From JAGOUA01 sp964645655 (GTDB taxonomy: Bacteria > Patescibacteriota > Patescibacteriia > 2-12-FULL-60-25), in contig CAZXZS010000001.1 of assembly GCA_964645655.1 (NCBI GenBank), positions 124,001 to 188,000 on the forward strand: 64,000 nucleotides of DNA, given 5' to 3'. Shown here one piece after another: positions 16,206-24,406 of this stretch. The notes beneath the pieces are model-generated. The model was given only the letters and a program-made list of their open reading frames with translations. It was not told the origin of the DNA and did not search any database. Within the stretch, counting starts at the first letter, position 1; each line of letters starts with the position of its first letter. The position numbers were made by a program, and so were the translations under genes.

Positions 16206-16915
16206 GAGCGGAGATCGAGGCTCGCAAGGGTGTCGCGGATGCGGACGTCGGTGATTTCGGACTCGGTCTGGGCCCAGATCAGGTGGGTGACATCGCCAGT
16301 TTGCGGGGAGACGACCTGGAGGACATAGGTGTGCCCGCCCGTCTGGCCGTCGCGTTGGCCGCGGAGGCCGGTCACGAGGTTGCCGGCGACGAGATACGAA
16401 ACGGCTTCGGGGGAGCGCAGGCTCGATTCGAGGCGTGAGGCCTGTTCGGCGTAGTACGGGGAGATCGAGAGCCAAGGCAGGGAAGAGGTGGCCTGGTTGG
16501 CGCGCATGGCGATGAGGCCACGCTCGTCGGCGTAGGTGCGCGTGCCGGGAGGGAGGCGCAGCGAGATCCCGAGCGGTAACGAAAAGGCCTCGACCCAGAG
16601 CGCATAGTTGCGTCCGGTCGGACGCGTGAGCGGGAGGGCCTCGGCGAGGGCGGCCTGGTCGCGCTTCATGCGGGCGACGGCCTCGCGGGCCTGGGTGAGC
16701 TCCTTGGTGGCCGCTTCGACCTGCCGGTTGGCCTGGTCGGCGAGCCGGGCCTTCTCGTCCTCGTGATGGGCGACGCTCAATTCGAGGCGGCTGATGCGGT
16801 CTTCCAAGGCCACGCGCTCTTCGCGCGCGCGTTGCAGGACGAGGCCAAAGCCAACGGCCGCCGCAAGGGCGCCCAAGGACATCCAGCCTAAAAATGTCAG
16901 CTGTTTCAACCGCAT
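16202..16915 (-). CDS. Single-pass coiled-coil membrane protein, unknown function
   Basis: 237 residues. A membrane helix at about 9-28 (LGWMSLGALAAAVGFGLVL) is followed by a charged coiled coil (about 30-90: REERVALEDRISRLEL, EDEKARLADQANRQVE and so on). A globular C-terminal half follows, with YALWVEAFSLPLGISLRLPPGT, YLVAGNLVTGL and VVSPQTGDVTHLIWAQTESE. The protein probably hangs outside the membrane by its N-terminal helix. I do not recognise the globular part. It is co-transcribed with mutY through an ATGA overlap, but a functional link to repair is not evident. Confidence 0.7.
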   Translation of the reverse strand: MRLKQLTFLGWMSLGALAAAVGFGLVLQRAREERVALEDRISRLELSVAHHEDEKARLADQANRQVEAATKELTQAREAVARMKRDQAALAEALPLTRPTGRNYALWVEAFSLPLGISLRLPPGTRTYADERGLIAMRANQATSSLPWLSISPYYAEQASRLESSLRSPEAVSYLVAGNLVTGLRGQRDGQTGGHTYVLQVVSPQTGDVTHLIWAQTESEITDVRIRDTLASLDLRS

Positions 16916-16928
16916 AGGAGATGGGTCG

Positions 16929-16957
16929 ATCTTAGCGGGTTTTGGCGTGGGTGTAAA
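16929..16957 (-). promoter_or_regulatory. Promoter of the coiled-coil/mutY operon
   Basis: Minus-strand TTTACA (16957-16952), a 17-bp spacer and TAAGAT (16934-16929), 13 bases before the ATG at 16915. Confidence 0.7.
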
Positions 16958-17050
16958 CCGAGGGCGTGAGACGTCTGCCCGGGTGCGGCCGCCGCGCCCG
17001 TCCTCTTATTTTGGCGAAAAAAATGGTTCGGAAATGAAAAGCCCTCCGGG

Positions 17051-17896
17051 TTACGAAGGGAAGGCCTTGCGGAAGGCGGCGACCGTGGGATGGGTGGGGT
17101 CCGCCTCCTTGATCGCGAAGGTGACGTGGGTGAAGGTCCCACGGAAGGAGCGGTCGAAGGTCTCGGCGAAGGCGCGCGCGACCATCGTGGGGTCGCACCC
17201 GAAGACCCCGCAGCCCCAGGCGCCAAGGACGAGCCGCTGGTAGCTGAGGTGGCGTGCCAGGGTGAGCAGGCGACCGATGCGGCGACGCAGGACGGTCTCG
17301 ATGTCCTTCTCGGCTTGGCGGAGGCGGTTCCGGTTCGCCGGGAGGTAGGCCGCCGCGTTGGGCGCGGGGCAGGTGAAGATCCCGCAGGGCCAGAAAGCCT
17401 CGAGGAGCGTCCCGGTACGGTCGTCGCGGAACACGGGGACGGCGGGGGAGTGGACGAGGAAGTCCTCGTAGAGGTGCTGCGGCCCATGTCGGTTGGCGTG
17501 GGCCCGATACATCTCGCGTCCCTCGAGGCAGGCGACGAGGCCGCTCGCGTAGGCGAGGTCCTCTTCTTGTGCCTTCGCCCCTTCGTCGAAGCCACCGCCG
17601 GGGTTGCGGGCCGAGGCGAAGTTCAGGGCGCCGACGCGGTGCGTGCCCGCGTCGGTCAGCCGATGGGCGGCCTCGAGGGTCGTCTCGGTCGTCACCTCGA
17701 AGCGGGTGTTCGCCGCCGCGTCACGCGGGCTCTGGCCTGGCTCGAGCGCATCGGTGGGCAGGTACTCGCGCGTGTCACGGACGGCGTGGGCGAGCGCGTC
17801 TCCGATGAGGACGAGCTTGCCGCCGGTCTCGTAGATGCCGTCCTTGCAGATCGCGCGGGTCGCGTTGGCGACCACGCGCCAATAGGTGCGGTCCAT
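17051..17896 (-). CDS. Bacterial-type poly(ADP-ribose) glycohydrolase-like protein (TIGR02452 family)
   Basis: 281 residues. The signature GGG-x7-QEE of bacterial PARG is present at 100-112 (NPGGGFDEGAKAQEEDLAY), and the adenine-side segment LVLGAWGCGVFGCDP lies near residue 220. This macrodomain-type fold removes ADP-ribose chains from proteins or nucleic acids. The N-terminal part (TRAICKDGIYE ... TRFEVTTETTLEAA) also fits TIGR02452. The start has AAGGAG upstream and a strong promoter. A candidate ADP-ribosyltransferase-like gene lies about 9 kb away. The biochemical class is well supported; the natural substrate is unknown. Confidence 0.87.
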   Translation of the reverse strand: MDRTYWRVVANATRAICKDGIYETGGKLVLIGDALAHAVRDTREYLPTDALEPGQSPRDAAANTRFEVTTETTLEAAHRLTDAGTHRVGALNFASARNPGGGFDEGAKAQEEDLAYASGLVACLEGREMYRAHANRHGPQHLYEDFLVHSPAVPVFRDDRTGTLLEAFWPCGIFTCPAPNAAAYLPANRNRLRQAEKDIETVLRRRIGRLLTLARHLSYQRLVLGAWGCGVFGCDPTMVARAFAETFDRSFRGTFTHVTFAIKEADPTHPTVAAFRKAFPS

Positions 17897-17929
17897 GGGG
17901 GGCTCCTTGGAGTGGGAAACGGACGGGCG

Positions 17930-17958
17930 ATCATAGCAAGGATGGAGCGGCTCGTCAA
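17930..17958 (-). promoter_or_regulatory. Promoter of the PARG-like gene
   Basis: Minus-strand TTGACG (17958-17953), a 17-bp spacer and extended -10 TGCTATGAT (hexamer 17935-17930). Confidence 0.8.
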
Positions 17959-18021
17959 GAGGACATGGCGATAGGCTGGGCGTTTTTTTGGCTCATTCTT
18001 GCGTTTCTCATTGAGCGTTTC

Positions 18022-18050
18022 TTGACATTTTCGTGGAAATATGGGATGCT
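18022..18050 (+). promoter_or_regulatory. Promoter of the HEIAH protein gene
   Basis: TTGACA (18022-18027), a 17-bp spacer and GATGCT (18045-18050). Confidence 0.55.
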
Positions 18051-18089
18051 CCAGCACTTCTCTCGGGCATGAGAAAGCGAGAAGCGACC

Positions 18090-19079
18090 ATGAAGGAAAC
18101 CCAAGTGTTGTTCGTCCATCCCGACGCGGGGTGGCAGATCGTCTGTGGTCCGACCGACCGCCAGTTCCGCACCCCCGAGCTGGGCGGCCACCCCTGGATC
18201 GCGTCGCTCTGCGCGCGCGTCCCCTGGATGTACCAGATGCAGGCCGTCGGCGGCGGGCCCGTGCGGAACCTGCCGCCGGGGTACTTCGCCACCTACTACC
18301 GCTGCACGGCCCGTCGCCCGTATGAGAACCCGTACATCGAGGACCTGTACTGGCTTCACGAGATCGCGCACCTCGACACCTGGCGCCCCGGGGGTGTCCA
18401 GGATCCGCCCGCTCGGTATGGGCGGGAAGAGAGCTGGCTCGATTGGTCGGAGCGCGCCATCGATAGCGAGCTGGTGGCCGCGGTCACGAGCGAGTGCCTG
18501 CCGCACCTCATCCCCGGCGTGCGAGAGAAGGCGTTTCGCCATCCGATCTGGGTCGACCGCTACCTGCGGAACCAGGCATCCAAGCGTCGCCACGGCAACG
18601 AGGACTGGCGTGCCGCCAAGCGACGCCACGAGATCGAAGGTTCGTGGAAGAAGTGGTGCGAGCGCGCCGCACGTGACCCCGAGTCCGCCCGCGCGGTCCT
18701 CGCCGCCGAGCGTCGCCGCGTCCTCGAGGGGAACCAGAAGTTCAATGACTACGTCGAGCGCCAGGTCGGCGGCTACTACGAGACGAACCATCTCTGGACC
18801 GTCCTGATGGCCAACGAGACCGTCGGCTACGGCCCGTACGCCGACCTTCCGGCCTTCCGCTGCGTGGAGAACCACCTCCGCGACAACGACCCCGACCGCC
18901 GCAAGAACCGTGAAGCCCACCTCCAGTGGCTCGCCGACGTCACCCCCACGAAGAAGGACCTCAAGCGCCTCGGCCTCCCCGCCGAGTACCAGCTCCCGTT
19001 CGCCCTGCAGGCGAAGTCGTTCGGCGACGTCTTCAAGACGTACGCCGACCGATTCGGGAACGCCGTGTTCTTCAAGTGA
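18090..19079 (+). CDS. Orphan protein with HExxH motif (possible zinc metallopeptidase)
   Basis: 329 residues from the ATG at 18090; an in-frame ATG at 18069 is the alternative. No signal peptide or membrane helix is seen. The motif HEIAH (His90, Glu91, His94) sits in a hydrophobic helix (LYWLHEIAHLDTW), the layout of zincin active sites. Acidic residues that could be the third ligand follow 20-40 residues later (SERAIDSELVAAVTSE). The centre is a basic helical region (NQASKRRHGNEDWRAAKRRHEIEG). I do not recognise the family, so peptidase activity is an inference from one motif. The gene has its own promoter and terminator, like the other orphans in this part. Confidence 0.65.
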   Translation: MKETQVLFVHPDAGWQIVCGPTDRQFRTPELGGHPWIASLCARVPWMYQMQAVGGGPVRNLPPGYFATYYRCTARRPYENPYIEDLYWLHEIAHLDTWRPGGVQDPPARYGREESWLDWSERAIDSELVAAVTSECLPHLIPGVREKAFRHPIWVDRYLRNQASKRRHGNEDWRAAKRRHEIEGSWKKWCERAARDPESARAVLAAERRRVLEGNQKFNDYVERQVGGYYETNHLWTVLMANETVGYGPYADLPAFRCVENHLRDNDPDRRKNREAHLQWLADVTPTKKDLKRLGLPAEYQLPFALQAKSFGDVFKTYADRFGNAVFFK

Positions 19080-19088
19080 CGGGCCTCA

Positions 19089-19120
19089 CCCCTCGAGAAA
19101 CGCTCGGGGGAATTTTTTTT
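19089..19120 (+). terminator. Terminator of the HEIAH protein gene
   Basis: CCCC-T-CGAG pairs with CTCG-GGGG (one bulged T), followed by eight Ts. Confidence 0.8.
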
Positions 19121-19202
19121 GTCCGGAGTCGGTTTTTTAAATGATCCACGTCCGAGTTTTTCTGTATTTAATTGTTTTTCATCTTCCTTTCCCTCCCGTG
19201 CA

Positions 19203-19312
19203 GGTCCCCGGCGGCGGCACGTCCTTTCGCAGGACCTGCTGTGTGAGCAATCCATCCCAGGATCAAGAGGCGAGTTCAGGTCCTGCGAAAGGACGTGCCG
19301 CCGCCGGGGACC
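19203..19312. repeat. Perfect 36-bp inverted repeat with 38-base spacer
   Basis: Arm 1 (19203-19238) starts GGTCCCCGGCGG and ends CGCAGGACCTG. Arm 2 (19277-19312) is its exact reverse complement. Each arm also holds an inner dyad (GTCCT-TTCGC-AGGAC). The spacer at 19239-19276 has no recognisable gene or promoter. In RNA the element would make a very stable hairpin ahead of the SNF2 helicase gene. It could be a MITE-like element, an invertible switch or an mRNA structure. Confidence 0.95.
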
Positions 19313-19395
19313 GCCCCTCCCCCTGGGAAAGGGCGGGCCGTGGGGCGCCAGCCCCACCCCTCCTGGTCTTGGCAAGACCCTCCCCCAATGGTAAT
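19313..19395. other. Hairpin-rich leader of the SNF2 gene
   Basis: After the inverted repeat come GTGGGGC-GCCA-GCCCCAC (19340-19357) and GGTCTT-GGC-AAGACC (19365-19379) in a C-rich context. No open frame in the gap from 19121 to 19411 is convincing. Confidence 0.6.
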
Positions 19396-19411
19396 AATGA
19401 AAGGATCCATT

Positions 19412-22042
19412 ATGCTGTTCGACGAACGTATCTTCAAGCGCCTTTCCAGTCCGGACGCCTTCCGCGGCGGCCGTGATCTCGCGTTGGCCCGTACCGTGCG
19501 CCAAATCACCGTCGAACGGAACCGGTTCAATGATTTTGTCGTGCATGGGACCGTGGTCGGGACGGGCAACGAACAGCGTTCCGAGCTGATCGTCGCGGCG
19601 AACAAGCAGACCGTGAAATCGCACGCGTGTTCCTGCTCGTTCGATCGGCACGGCATGTGCAAGCACGTCGTCGCGCTGGGCATGTCAGCGACCGACCCGT
19701 CGTTGCCGCAGGCGAAAGATGACCGGCAGGCGGCCCTGAAGGCGGCTCTCATGAGCGGCCGGCGCTTAGGCTCCACGCCTGTGACGACGCGCCAGACCAT
19801 CGTCTCGCCCACGCGCGGCGGGGCTGGCGTGTTGCTGAACCGGAGCGCGTCCCCGGCGCCGGCACCTGAAGTCGGCGTCATTTGGCATGATCTCGAAGAG
19901 ATCCGGTTTTCGTTGCGCTACGAGCTCGAGGATGACGCGTTGCTGATTACGGCCGAAGCGAAATACGGGCCGTTCGAGGTCTCTTTGTTTGCCCCGGAGG
20001 CCGCCTATGAGCGCGAAGACGAGCGCGGCCTCCACAAGCCGCTGCGTGACGTGAATGCCGAGCACGAGGCCTGCCAGTGGTTCCGCGAGCGCCTGGCCGA
20101 TGGCCGCGTGGACCCGGATGGGGCGGTCCGGCTCGAGGGCGAGGAGATCTATCTTTTCATCAAGGACACGTATCCCGAAATCGAGTTCCGCTATCCCGTC
20201 AGCCTTGACCCGTCGGCGGAAGAGATCATGCGGGTCGTGCAGGAACCGATCGAGGGGGTATGGAATTCGCGCCTGTCGTCGGGCATCGACCTGTTCCAGT
20301 TCTCGGTGCGCCTGCATTGCCGCGACATGGACGTCTCGCTCGATGACGTCAAGCAGATGGTGCTGCGCGGCCGGCCGTTCTTGCGCCTCCCCGATGGCCG
20401 GTTCGTCGAGATCCAAAACCAACAGGAGCTGACGCAGATGGTCGAGGTCATCGGTCGCGCGAAACAGACGAAAGACGGCTTCACGATCCCGCTCTATGAG
20501 GCGCCCGGGTTTTTGGCGCTCTTCGAGCAGTCGCGGCGCCAGCGCCTTGGCGAGATGGATGAGCGGTTCCAGCGCTTCGTCGCCGAGACGCAGCACGGCA
20601 AGCTCTTGGCGACCCCGGAATTGCCGGCGGAACTGGCGCCGATCCTGCGCTCGTACCAGCGCGACGGCGTCGGCTGGATGCTGTTCCTCCAGAAATATGG
20701 GTTCGGCGGCGTATTGGCGGACGACATGGGCTTGGGCAAGACGTTGCAGGTCCTCACGCTGCTCGAATCGCAGCGCGAGACGCTGAAGGAGCCCGTCCTG
20801 ATCGTCTGCCCGAAATCCCTGATGCAGATGTGGGCGCTTGAGGCGAAGAAGTTCACGCCCAACCTGCGCGTGCGCGTGGTGGACGGCATGATCGGGGAGC
20901 GTACCCAGGCCATCCGCGAGCGCGCGGAGGTCGACGTCCTCATCACCTCGTATTCGCTGCTGCAACGCGACCTGCCCGTGTACCACGCGGCTGGCGCCTC
21001 CTTTTCGATCATGGTGCTGGACGAGGCGCACTCGATCAAGAATGCGGGGACGAACACGGCGAAGGCGGTGAAGCTGTTGCCGGCGAAGCATCGCATCGCG
21101 CTCACGGGGACCCCGCTCGAGAACGGTGTCCATGAGCTGTGGTCAATTTTCGACTTTTTGATGCCCGGCTTCTTGGGCGATGCCGAGACGTTCCGCCGCC
21201 GGTATGGCCGCCCGATCCAGGAGCTGCAAGACCAGGACGCGCTCAAGCGCCTCCGCCAGCGCGTCGGGCCGTTCATGTTGCGGCGCACAAAGGAATCACA
21301 ATTGAAGGAGCTCCCGCCGAAGATCGAGCAGGTGAGCCCGTGCTCCCTCACGGCCGAACAGCTCGTGATCTACGCCCGCGTCCTCGAGGCGACGCGCCGC
21401 CAGGTGTTCCAGGCCGTCGAGCAGAAGGGGATCGAGCGCGCCCATATCGACATCCTTGCCGCGCTCACCAAGCTCCGCCGCGTGTGCGACCACCCGACCC
21501 TCGTCGAGTCGGAACTGCCGCGCACCGAGGAGCTGTCCGGCAAGATGGGGTATGCGCTCGAGCTGATCCGCGAGGCGGTGGATGGCGGGCACAAGATCCT
21601 GCTGTTCAGCCAATTCACGTCGATGCTGGACCTGCTGCGGGAGGCGCTCGACCGCCAGGAGATCGGCCACTGCACCATCGAAGGGAAGACGCGCGACCGC
21701 CAGGCCGAGGTCGACCGGTTCCACAACGACCCAAAGACGTCGGTGTTCTTGTTGAGCTTGCGCGCCGGTGGGACGGGTCTCACGCTCACGCCGGCCGACG
21801 TCGTCATCCTGTTCGATCCCTGGTGGAACCCGATGGCCGAGCAGCAGGCCATGGACCGCGCCCACCGCATTGGCCAGACCAAGACGGTCAACGTGTACAA
21901 GCTCGTCACGCAAGGCACGATCGAGGAAAAGGTCATGGAACTCCAGGCCCGGAAGCGGCAGCTGTTCGACGCGCTGGTGTCCGAGAACGCGGAGGCGATG
22001 CGTGGGCTGTCGTGGGAGGAGGTGAAGGGGCTGTTCGCGTGA
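19412..22042 (+). CDS. SWIM zinc-finger SNF2-family DNA translocase
   Basis: 876 residues from the ATG at 19412, chosen because AAAGGAT lies eight bases upstream; in-frame ATGs at 19388 and 19397 are alternatives. A SWIM zinc finger (CSCSFDRHGMCKH, about 72-84) is followed by a beta-rich region. The SNF2 ATPase comes next: DDMGLGKT near 437, DEAHSIKN near 537, ALTGTPLENGVHELWS, FLLSLRAGGTGL and the arginine-finger motif DRAHRIGQT near 817. Such SWIM-SNF2 proteins move along double-stranded DNA and are thought to remodel protein-DNA complexes. The long structured leader with the inverted repeat suggests control at the RNA level. A terminator closes the unit. Confidence 0.93.
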   Translation: MLFDERIFKRLSSPDAFRGGRDLALARTVRQITVERNRFNDFVVHGTVVGTGNEQRSELIVAANKQTVKSHACSCSFDRHGMCKHVVALGMSATDPSLPQAKDDRQAALKAALMSGRRLGSTPVTTRQTIVSPTRGGAGVLLNRSASPAPAPEVGVIWHDLEEIRFSLRYELEDDALLITAEAKYGPFEVSLFAPEAAYEREDERGLHKPLRDVNAEHEACQWFRERLADGRVDPDGAVRLEGEEIYLFIKDTYPEIEFRYPVSLDPSAEEIMRVVQEPIEGVWNSRLSSGIDLFQFSVRLHCRDMDVSLDDVKQMVLRGRPFLRLPDGRFVEIQNQQELTQMVEVIGRAKQTKDGFTIPLYEAPGFLALFEQSRRQRLGEMDERFQRFVAETQHGKLLATPELPAELAPILRSYQRDGVGWMLFLQKYGFGGVLADDMGLGKTLQVLTLLESQRETLKEPVLIVCPKSLMQMWALEAKKFTPNLRVRVVDGMIGERTQAIRERAEVDVLITSYSLLQRDLPVYHAAGASFSIMVLDEAHSIKNAGTNTAKAVKLLPAKHRIALTGTPLENGVHELWSIFDFLMPGFLGDAETFRRRYGRPIQELQDQDALKRLRQRVGPFMLRRTKESQLKELPPKIEQVSPCSLTAEQLVIYARVLEATRRQVFQAVEQKGIERAHIDILAALTKLRRVCDHPTLVESELPRTEELSGKMGYALELIREAVDGGHKILLFSQFTSMLDLLREALDRQEIGHCTIEGKTRDRQAEVDRFHNDPKTSVFLLSLRAGGTGLTLTPADVVILFDPWWNPMAEQQAMDRAHRIGQTKTVNVYKLVTQGTIEEKVMELQARKRQLFDALVSENAEAMRGLSWEEVKGLFA

Positions 22043-22047
22043 GTCGG

Positions 22048-22074
22048 AAAAATCCCTTATTTTAGGGATTTTTT
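22048..22074 (+). terminator. Terminator of the SNF2 gene
   Basis: AAAATCCCT-TATTTT-AGGGATTTT stem running into a T-run. Confidence 0.85.
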
Positions 22075-22108
22075 GTGAAGATTTCCGATCTTTAGGAGTC
22101 CAGGGCGC

Positions 22109-22137
22109 TTGACAAACACCTTATTTTCTGCTATAAT
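22109..22137 (+). promoter_or_regulatory. Perfect consensus sigma-70-type promoter
   Basis: TTGACA (22109-22114), exactly 17 bp and TGC-TATAAT (22132-22137), followed by a leader of about 110 bases with several short dyads. Confidence 0.92.
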
Positions 22138-22254
22138 AGGACATTCCTCAAAACGCTTTTTATCGAATTCTAAGCGGGTTCTGACCTGCCTAGGCTTCGG
22201 TCAAAAGCGCCTATAGGGGGTGCCGTACGGCCGTATCCTGATGGAGGCAACATC

Positions 22255-22998
22255 ATGTCGAGGTCAAGAGAAAACGATTCCGACGACTCCTCGAATCGCC
22301 TCGTCCGCCTCGTGATCATCATGCCGCTCATCGTCCTCGTGACGAAGCTGTTCTGGCCCGAGGTGATCCCCTTCGAGGTCTTCGCCTTCTGGAACATGCG
22401 CGGCACGTCCGAGACCTGGATCGCGGCCTGCTGGCCGGTGATCGCCTGGGGTGTCGGGGTCAACATCGTCTACCACCTGTTCCGCGAGGAGGAGACCGGC
22501 CTGGTCAAGCGGGTCATGTACCGTCTCAGCGGCGTCACGGCGTCACGGATCCTGATTCACGGTTTCAAGCAGAGCCTCCTGGCCGGTTTCTTCGAGGAGC
22601 TGCTCTATCGCTGGATCTTCTTCCTCGGGATGATCGTGACTGGCAAGGTGGTTAACTTCCTGTTCTTCGGCTTCCTGGGGTTCGGGATCCCCGAGTGGGT
22701 CCACCTCAACCTGCTGGGGCCGCTCGCCGACTGGTCCACGCTCAACGCCCTCCACTCCTCGCTGTTCCACGCGAGCGGCTGGGCGGTGGGGGCGGCCGTC
22801 CTCGGGGCAAGTGCCGCCTTCCGTAGCGGACACGCCTACCAGGGCGTGTTCGGCTGGATCAACAGCTGGTTCATGGGGATGTTCCTCTTCTGGGTGACGT
22901 TCCGCTTCGGCCTGCCGATCGCGATGGCCGTGCACTTCACCTACGACTTCGCCATCTTCATCGTGAGCGCGATCGCCTTCAAGCTCCGCCAGGGCTGA
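22255..22998 (+). CDS. CPBP-family intramembrane metalloprotease
   Basis: 247 residues, five to seven membrane helices. The CPBP (Abi/CAAX-protease) active-site motifs are present: EELLYR in FFEELLYRWIFF (EExxxR, about 118-123), a histidine in NALHSSLFH and the final MAVHFTYDF (HxxxD-like). The family cleaves prenylated or other membrane peptides and often protects against self-made bacteriocins. The start follows GGAGG. It has the only perfect consensus promoter in the window and an unusually long leader, so high or regulated expression is likely. No bacteriocin gene is seen next to it. Confidence 0.8.
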   Translation: MSRSRENDSDDSSNRLVRLVIIMPLIVLVTKLFWPEVIPFEVFAFWNMRGTSETWIAACWPVIAWGVGVNIVYHLFREEETGLVKRVMYRLSGVTASRILIHGFKQSLLAGFFEELLYRWIFFLGMIVTGKVVNFLFFGFLGFGIPEWVHLNLLGPLADWSTLNALHSSLFHASGWAVGAAVLGASAAFRSGHAYQGVFGWINSWFMGMFLFWVTFRFGLPIAMAVHFTYDFAIFIVSAIAFKLRQG

Positions 22999-23051
22999 AG
23001 GGGTCGCGGCGGCGCGTTCCGCCGCGTCAGGACCCGCCCCGTTCGCCTCCT

Positions 23052-23095
23052 CCCGCCCCCGAGCCTGGCTCGGTGGGCGGGCCTTTTCTTTTTCC
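23052..23095 (+). terminator. Terminator of the CPBP gene
   Basis: CCCGCC-CCCGAG pairs with CTCGGT-GGGCGGG around a CCTGG loop, followed by CCTTTTCTTTTT. Confidence 0.75.
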
Positions 23096-23124
23096 TTGCC
23101 TCCAAAAACCCGATTTGCTACGCT
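23096..23124 (+). promoter_or_regulatory. ppa promoter, leaderless type
   Basis: TTGCCT (23096-23101), a 17-bp spacer and extended -10 TGCTACGCT (hexamer 23119-23124). Nine bases separate it from the ATG. Confidence 0.75.
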
Positions 23125-23133
23125 CGACCCACT

Positions 23134-23685
23134 ATGAACGGCATCAATTTGTATAAGGAGGTCCCGTGCGGGACGCCGGAGGAATTCAACGTCGTGGTCG
23201 AGGTCGTGAAGGGGACCATGAACAAGATCGAATACGACGAGCAGGGCGGCTATTTCAAGCTCGACCGCGTGCTGCACCAGCCGACGTTCTACCCGTTCGA
23301 CTACGGTTTCGTGCCCCAGACCCATGGCGGCGACGGCGACGCGATCGACGTCTGCCTGCTGCTCACCCAGCCTACGTTCCCGGGCTGCGTCGTGAAGGCG
23401 CGCGCCATCGGCATCATCCAGATGGAAGACCAGGACGGCGTCGACGACAAGATCATCGCCGTGCCCGTCGGCAAGGTGGACCCGCGCTTCAACGAGATCA
23501 CCTCGTTCGACCAGCTCCCGGCCCACGTGCGCGAGGAATACACCATCTATTTCAAGGAATACAAGAAGCTCGAGAAGAAGAAGTACGACCTGATCAACAT
23601 CAAGGGCGTCGCGGGCGCGGAAGCCGCGCGCGAGGCGATCAAGAAGGCGATGGAGGCTTATTCCGCTGACCATGCCGCTGCCTAG
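23134..23685 (+). CDS. ppa: Inorganic pyrophosphatase (family I)
   Basis: 183 residues, starting MNGINLYKEVPCG. It hydrolyses pyrophosphate and pulls biosynthetic reactions forward in the cytosol. Active-site regions seen are YFKLDRVL, YPFDYGFVPQTHGGDGDAIDV, and the C-terminal FKEYKKLEKKKY. The metal-binding signature reads DGDAIDV, with Ala where Pro or Glu is usual; the three Asp ligands are kept. The gene is preceded by a leaderless-type promoter. Its 3' end overlaps the next gene by 14 bases. Confidence 0.96.
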   Translation: MNGINLYKEVPCGTPEEFNVVVEVVKGTMNKIEYDEQGGYFKLDRVLHQPTFYPFDYGFVPQTHGGDGDAIDVCLLLTQPTFPGCVVKARAIGIIQMEDQDGVDDKIIAVPVGKVDPRFNEITSFDQLPAHVREEYTIYFKEYKKLEKKKYDLINIKGVAGAEAAREAIKKAMEAYSADHAAA

Positions 23686-24406
23686 CGTCCTACAGATCCG
23701 CACGGCTCAGGTGACTCGCGTCCAACGCGTGACGCCTGAGCTGTTTACGTTGGCTTGCCGTTTGCCGGAGGGCGAGCCGCTTGCCTTTCTCGCTGGCCAA
23801 TGGGTGTACCTGCACCTGCTCGACGAGGATGGCGAGAGCCTGGCGCGTGGGGCCTTTTCGATCGCCTCGGCGCCGGTCGAGGGGGGCGGCGAGCTGGCGT
23901 TCGGCATCAAGATCTACGGGCGCCTGACGCAGACCTTCTCGAATCTGGCCGTGGGGGACCGGATCGGCGTGCAGGGTCCGTTCGGCGTTTTCGTGGCGCC
24001 GAAAGAACCGGCTCCGCTCGTGTTCTTGGCGGCCGGCATCGGCGTGACGCCGTTCCGCAGCCTGATCCGGGAGGCGCTGAGCCAAACGAACGGTTCGTCG
24101 TTGGCGCTCATTTGGGTTTCCAGGGCATGGGATGACCTGCTCTACCATCAGGAATTCTCGGAATGGGAACGGGCTTCCGGCGGGCGTTTCCGCTATCACC
24201 CATCCCTGAGTCGCGACCCGCATCCCGATTGGACGGGTTGGCGGGGGAGGGTGGAGCCGTGGATGCTGGAGGCGTTGGCCGTGGATTGGGCGAGCGCGCA
24301 TGCGTATGTTTGCGGGCCGCCGTTGTTCATGGAGCGCGCCAAGGCCTTGTTGGGGGAACGGGGCGTGAGCGGGCGCCCGAGGCTGCATGAGGAACGGTTT
24401 CAATAA
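23672..24406 (+). CDS. FNR-like flavin oxidoreductase (ferredoxin/NAD(P)H reductase superfamily)
   Basis: 244 residues. An N-terminal FAD-binding beta barrel carries RGAFSIASAP (related to the RxYS-x2-S flavin motif, but with one extra residue between Arg and Ser) and GRLTQTFSNLAVGD. The NAD(P)-binding half carries VFLAAGIGVTPFRSLI and ends with AYVCGPPLFMERAKALL. No iron-sulfur domain or membrane segment is attached. It may reduce a ferredoxin or a small acceptor using NAD(P)H; the partner is not encoded here. It overlaps ppa, so the two form an operon. The fold is certain, the exact reaction is not. Confidence 0.88.
   Translation: MPLPSVLQIRTAQVTRVQRVTPELFTLACRLPEGEPLAFLAGQWVYLHLLDEDGESLARGAFSIASAPVEGGGELAFGIKIYGRLTQTFSNLAVGDRIGVQGPFGVFVAPKEPAPLVFLAAGIGVTPFRSLIREALSQTNGSSLALIWVSRAWDDLLYHQEFSEWERASGGRFRYHPSLSRDPHPDWTGWRGRVEPWMLEALAVDWASAHAYVCGPPLFMERAKALLGERGVSGRPRLHEERFQ

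Noticed and set aside
17030..17065. Terminator for the PARG-like gene (CCCTCCGG...CGAAGGG)
   Set aside because: The stem is short with mismatches and the T-run is poor, so it was not listed as a feature.
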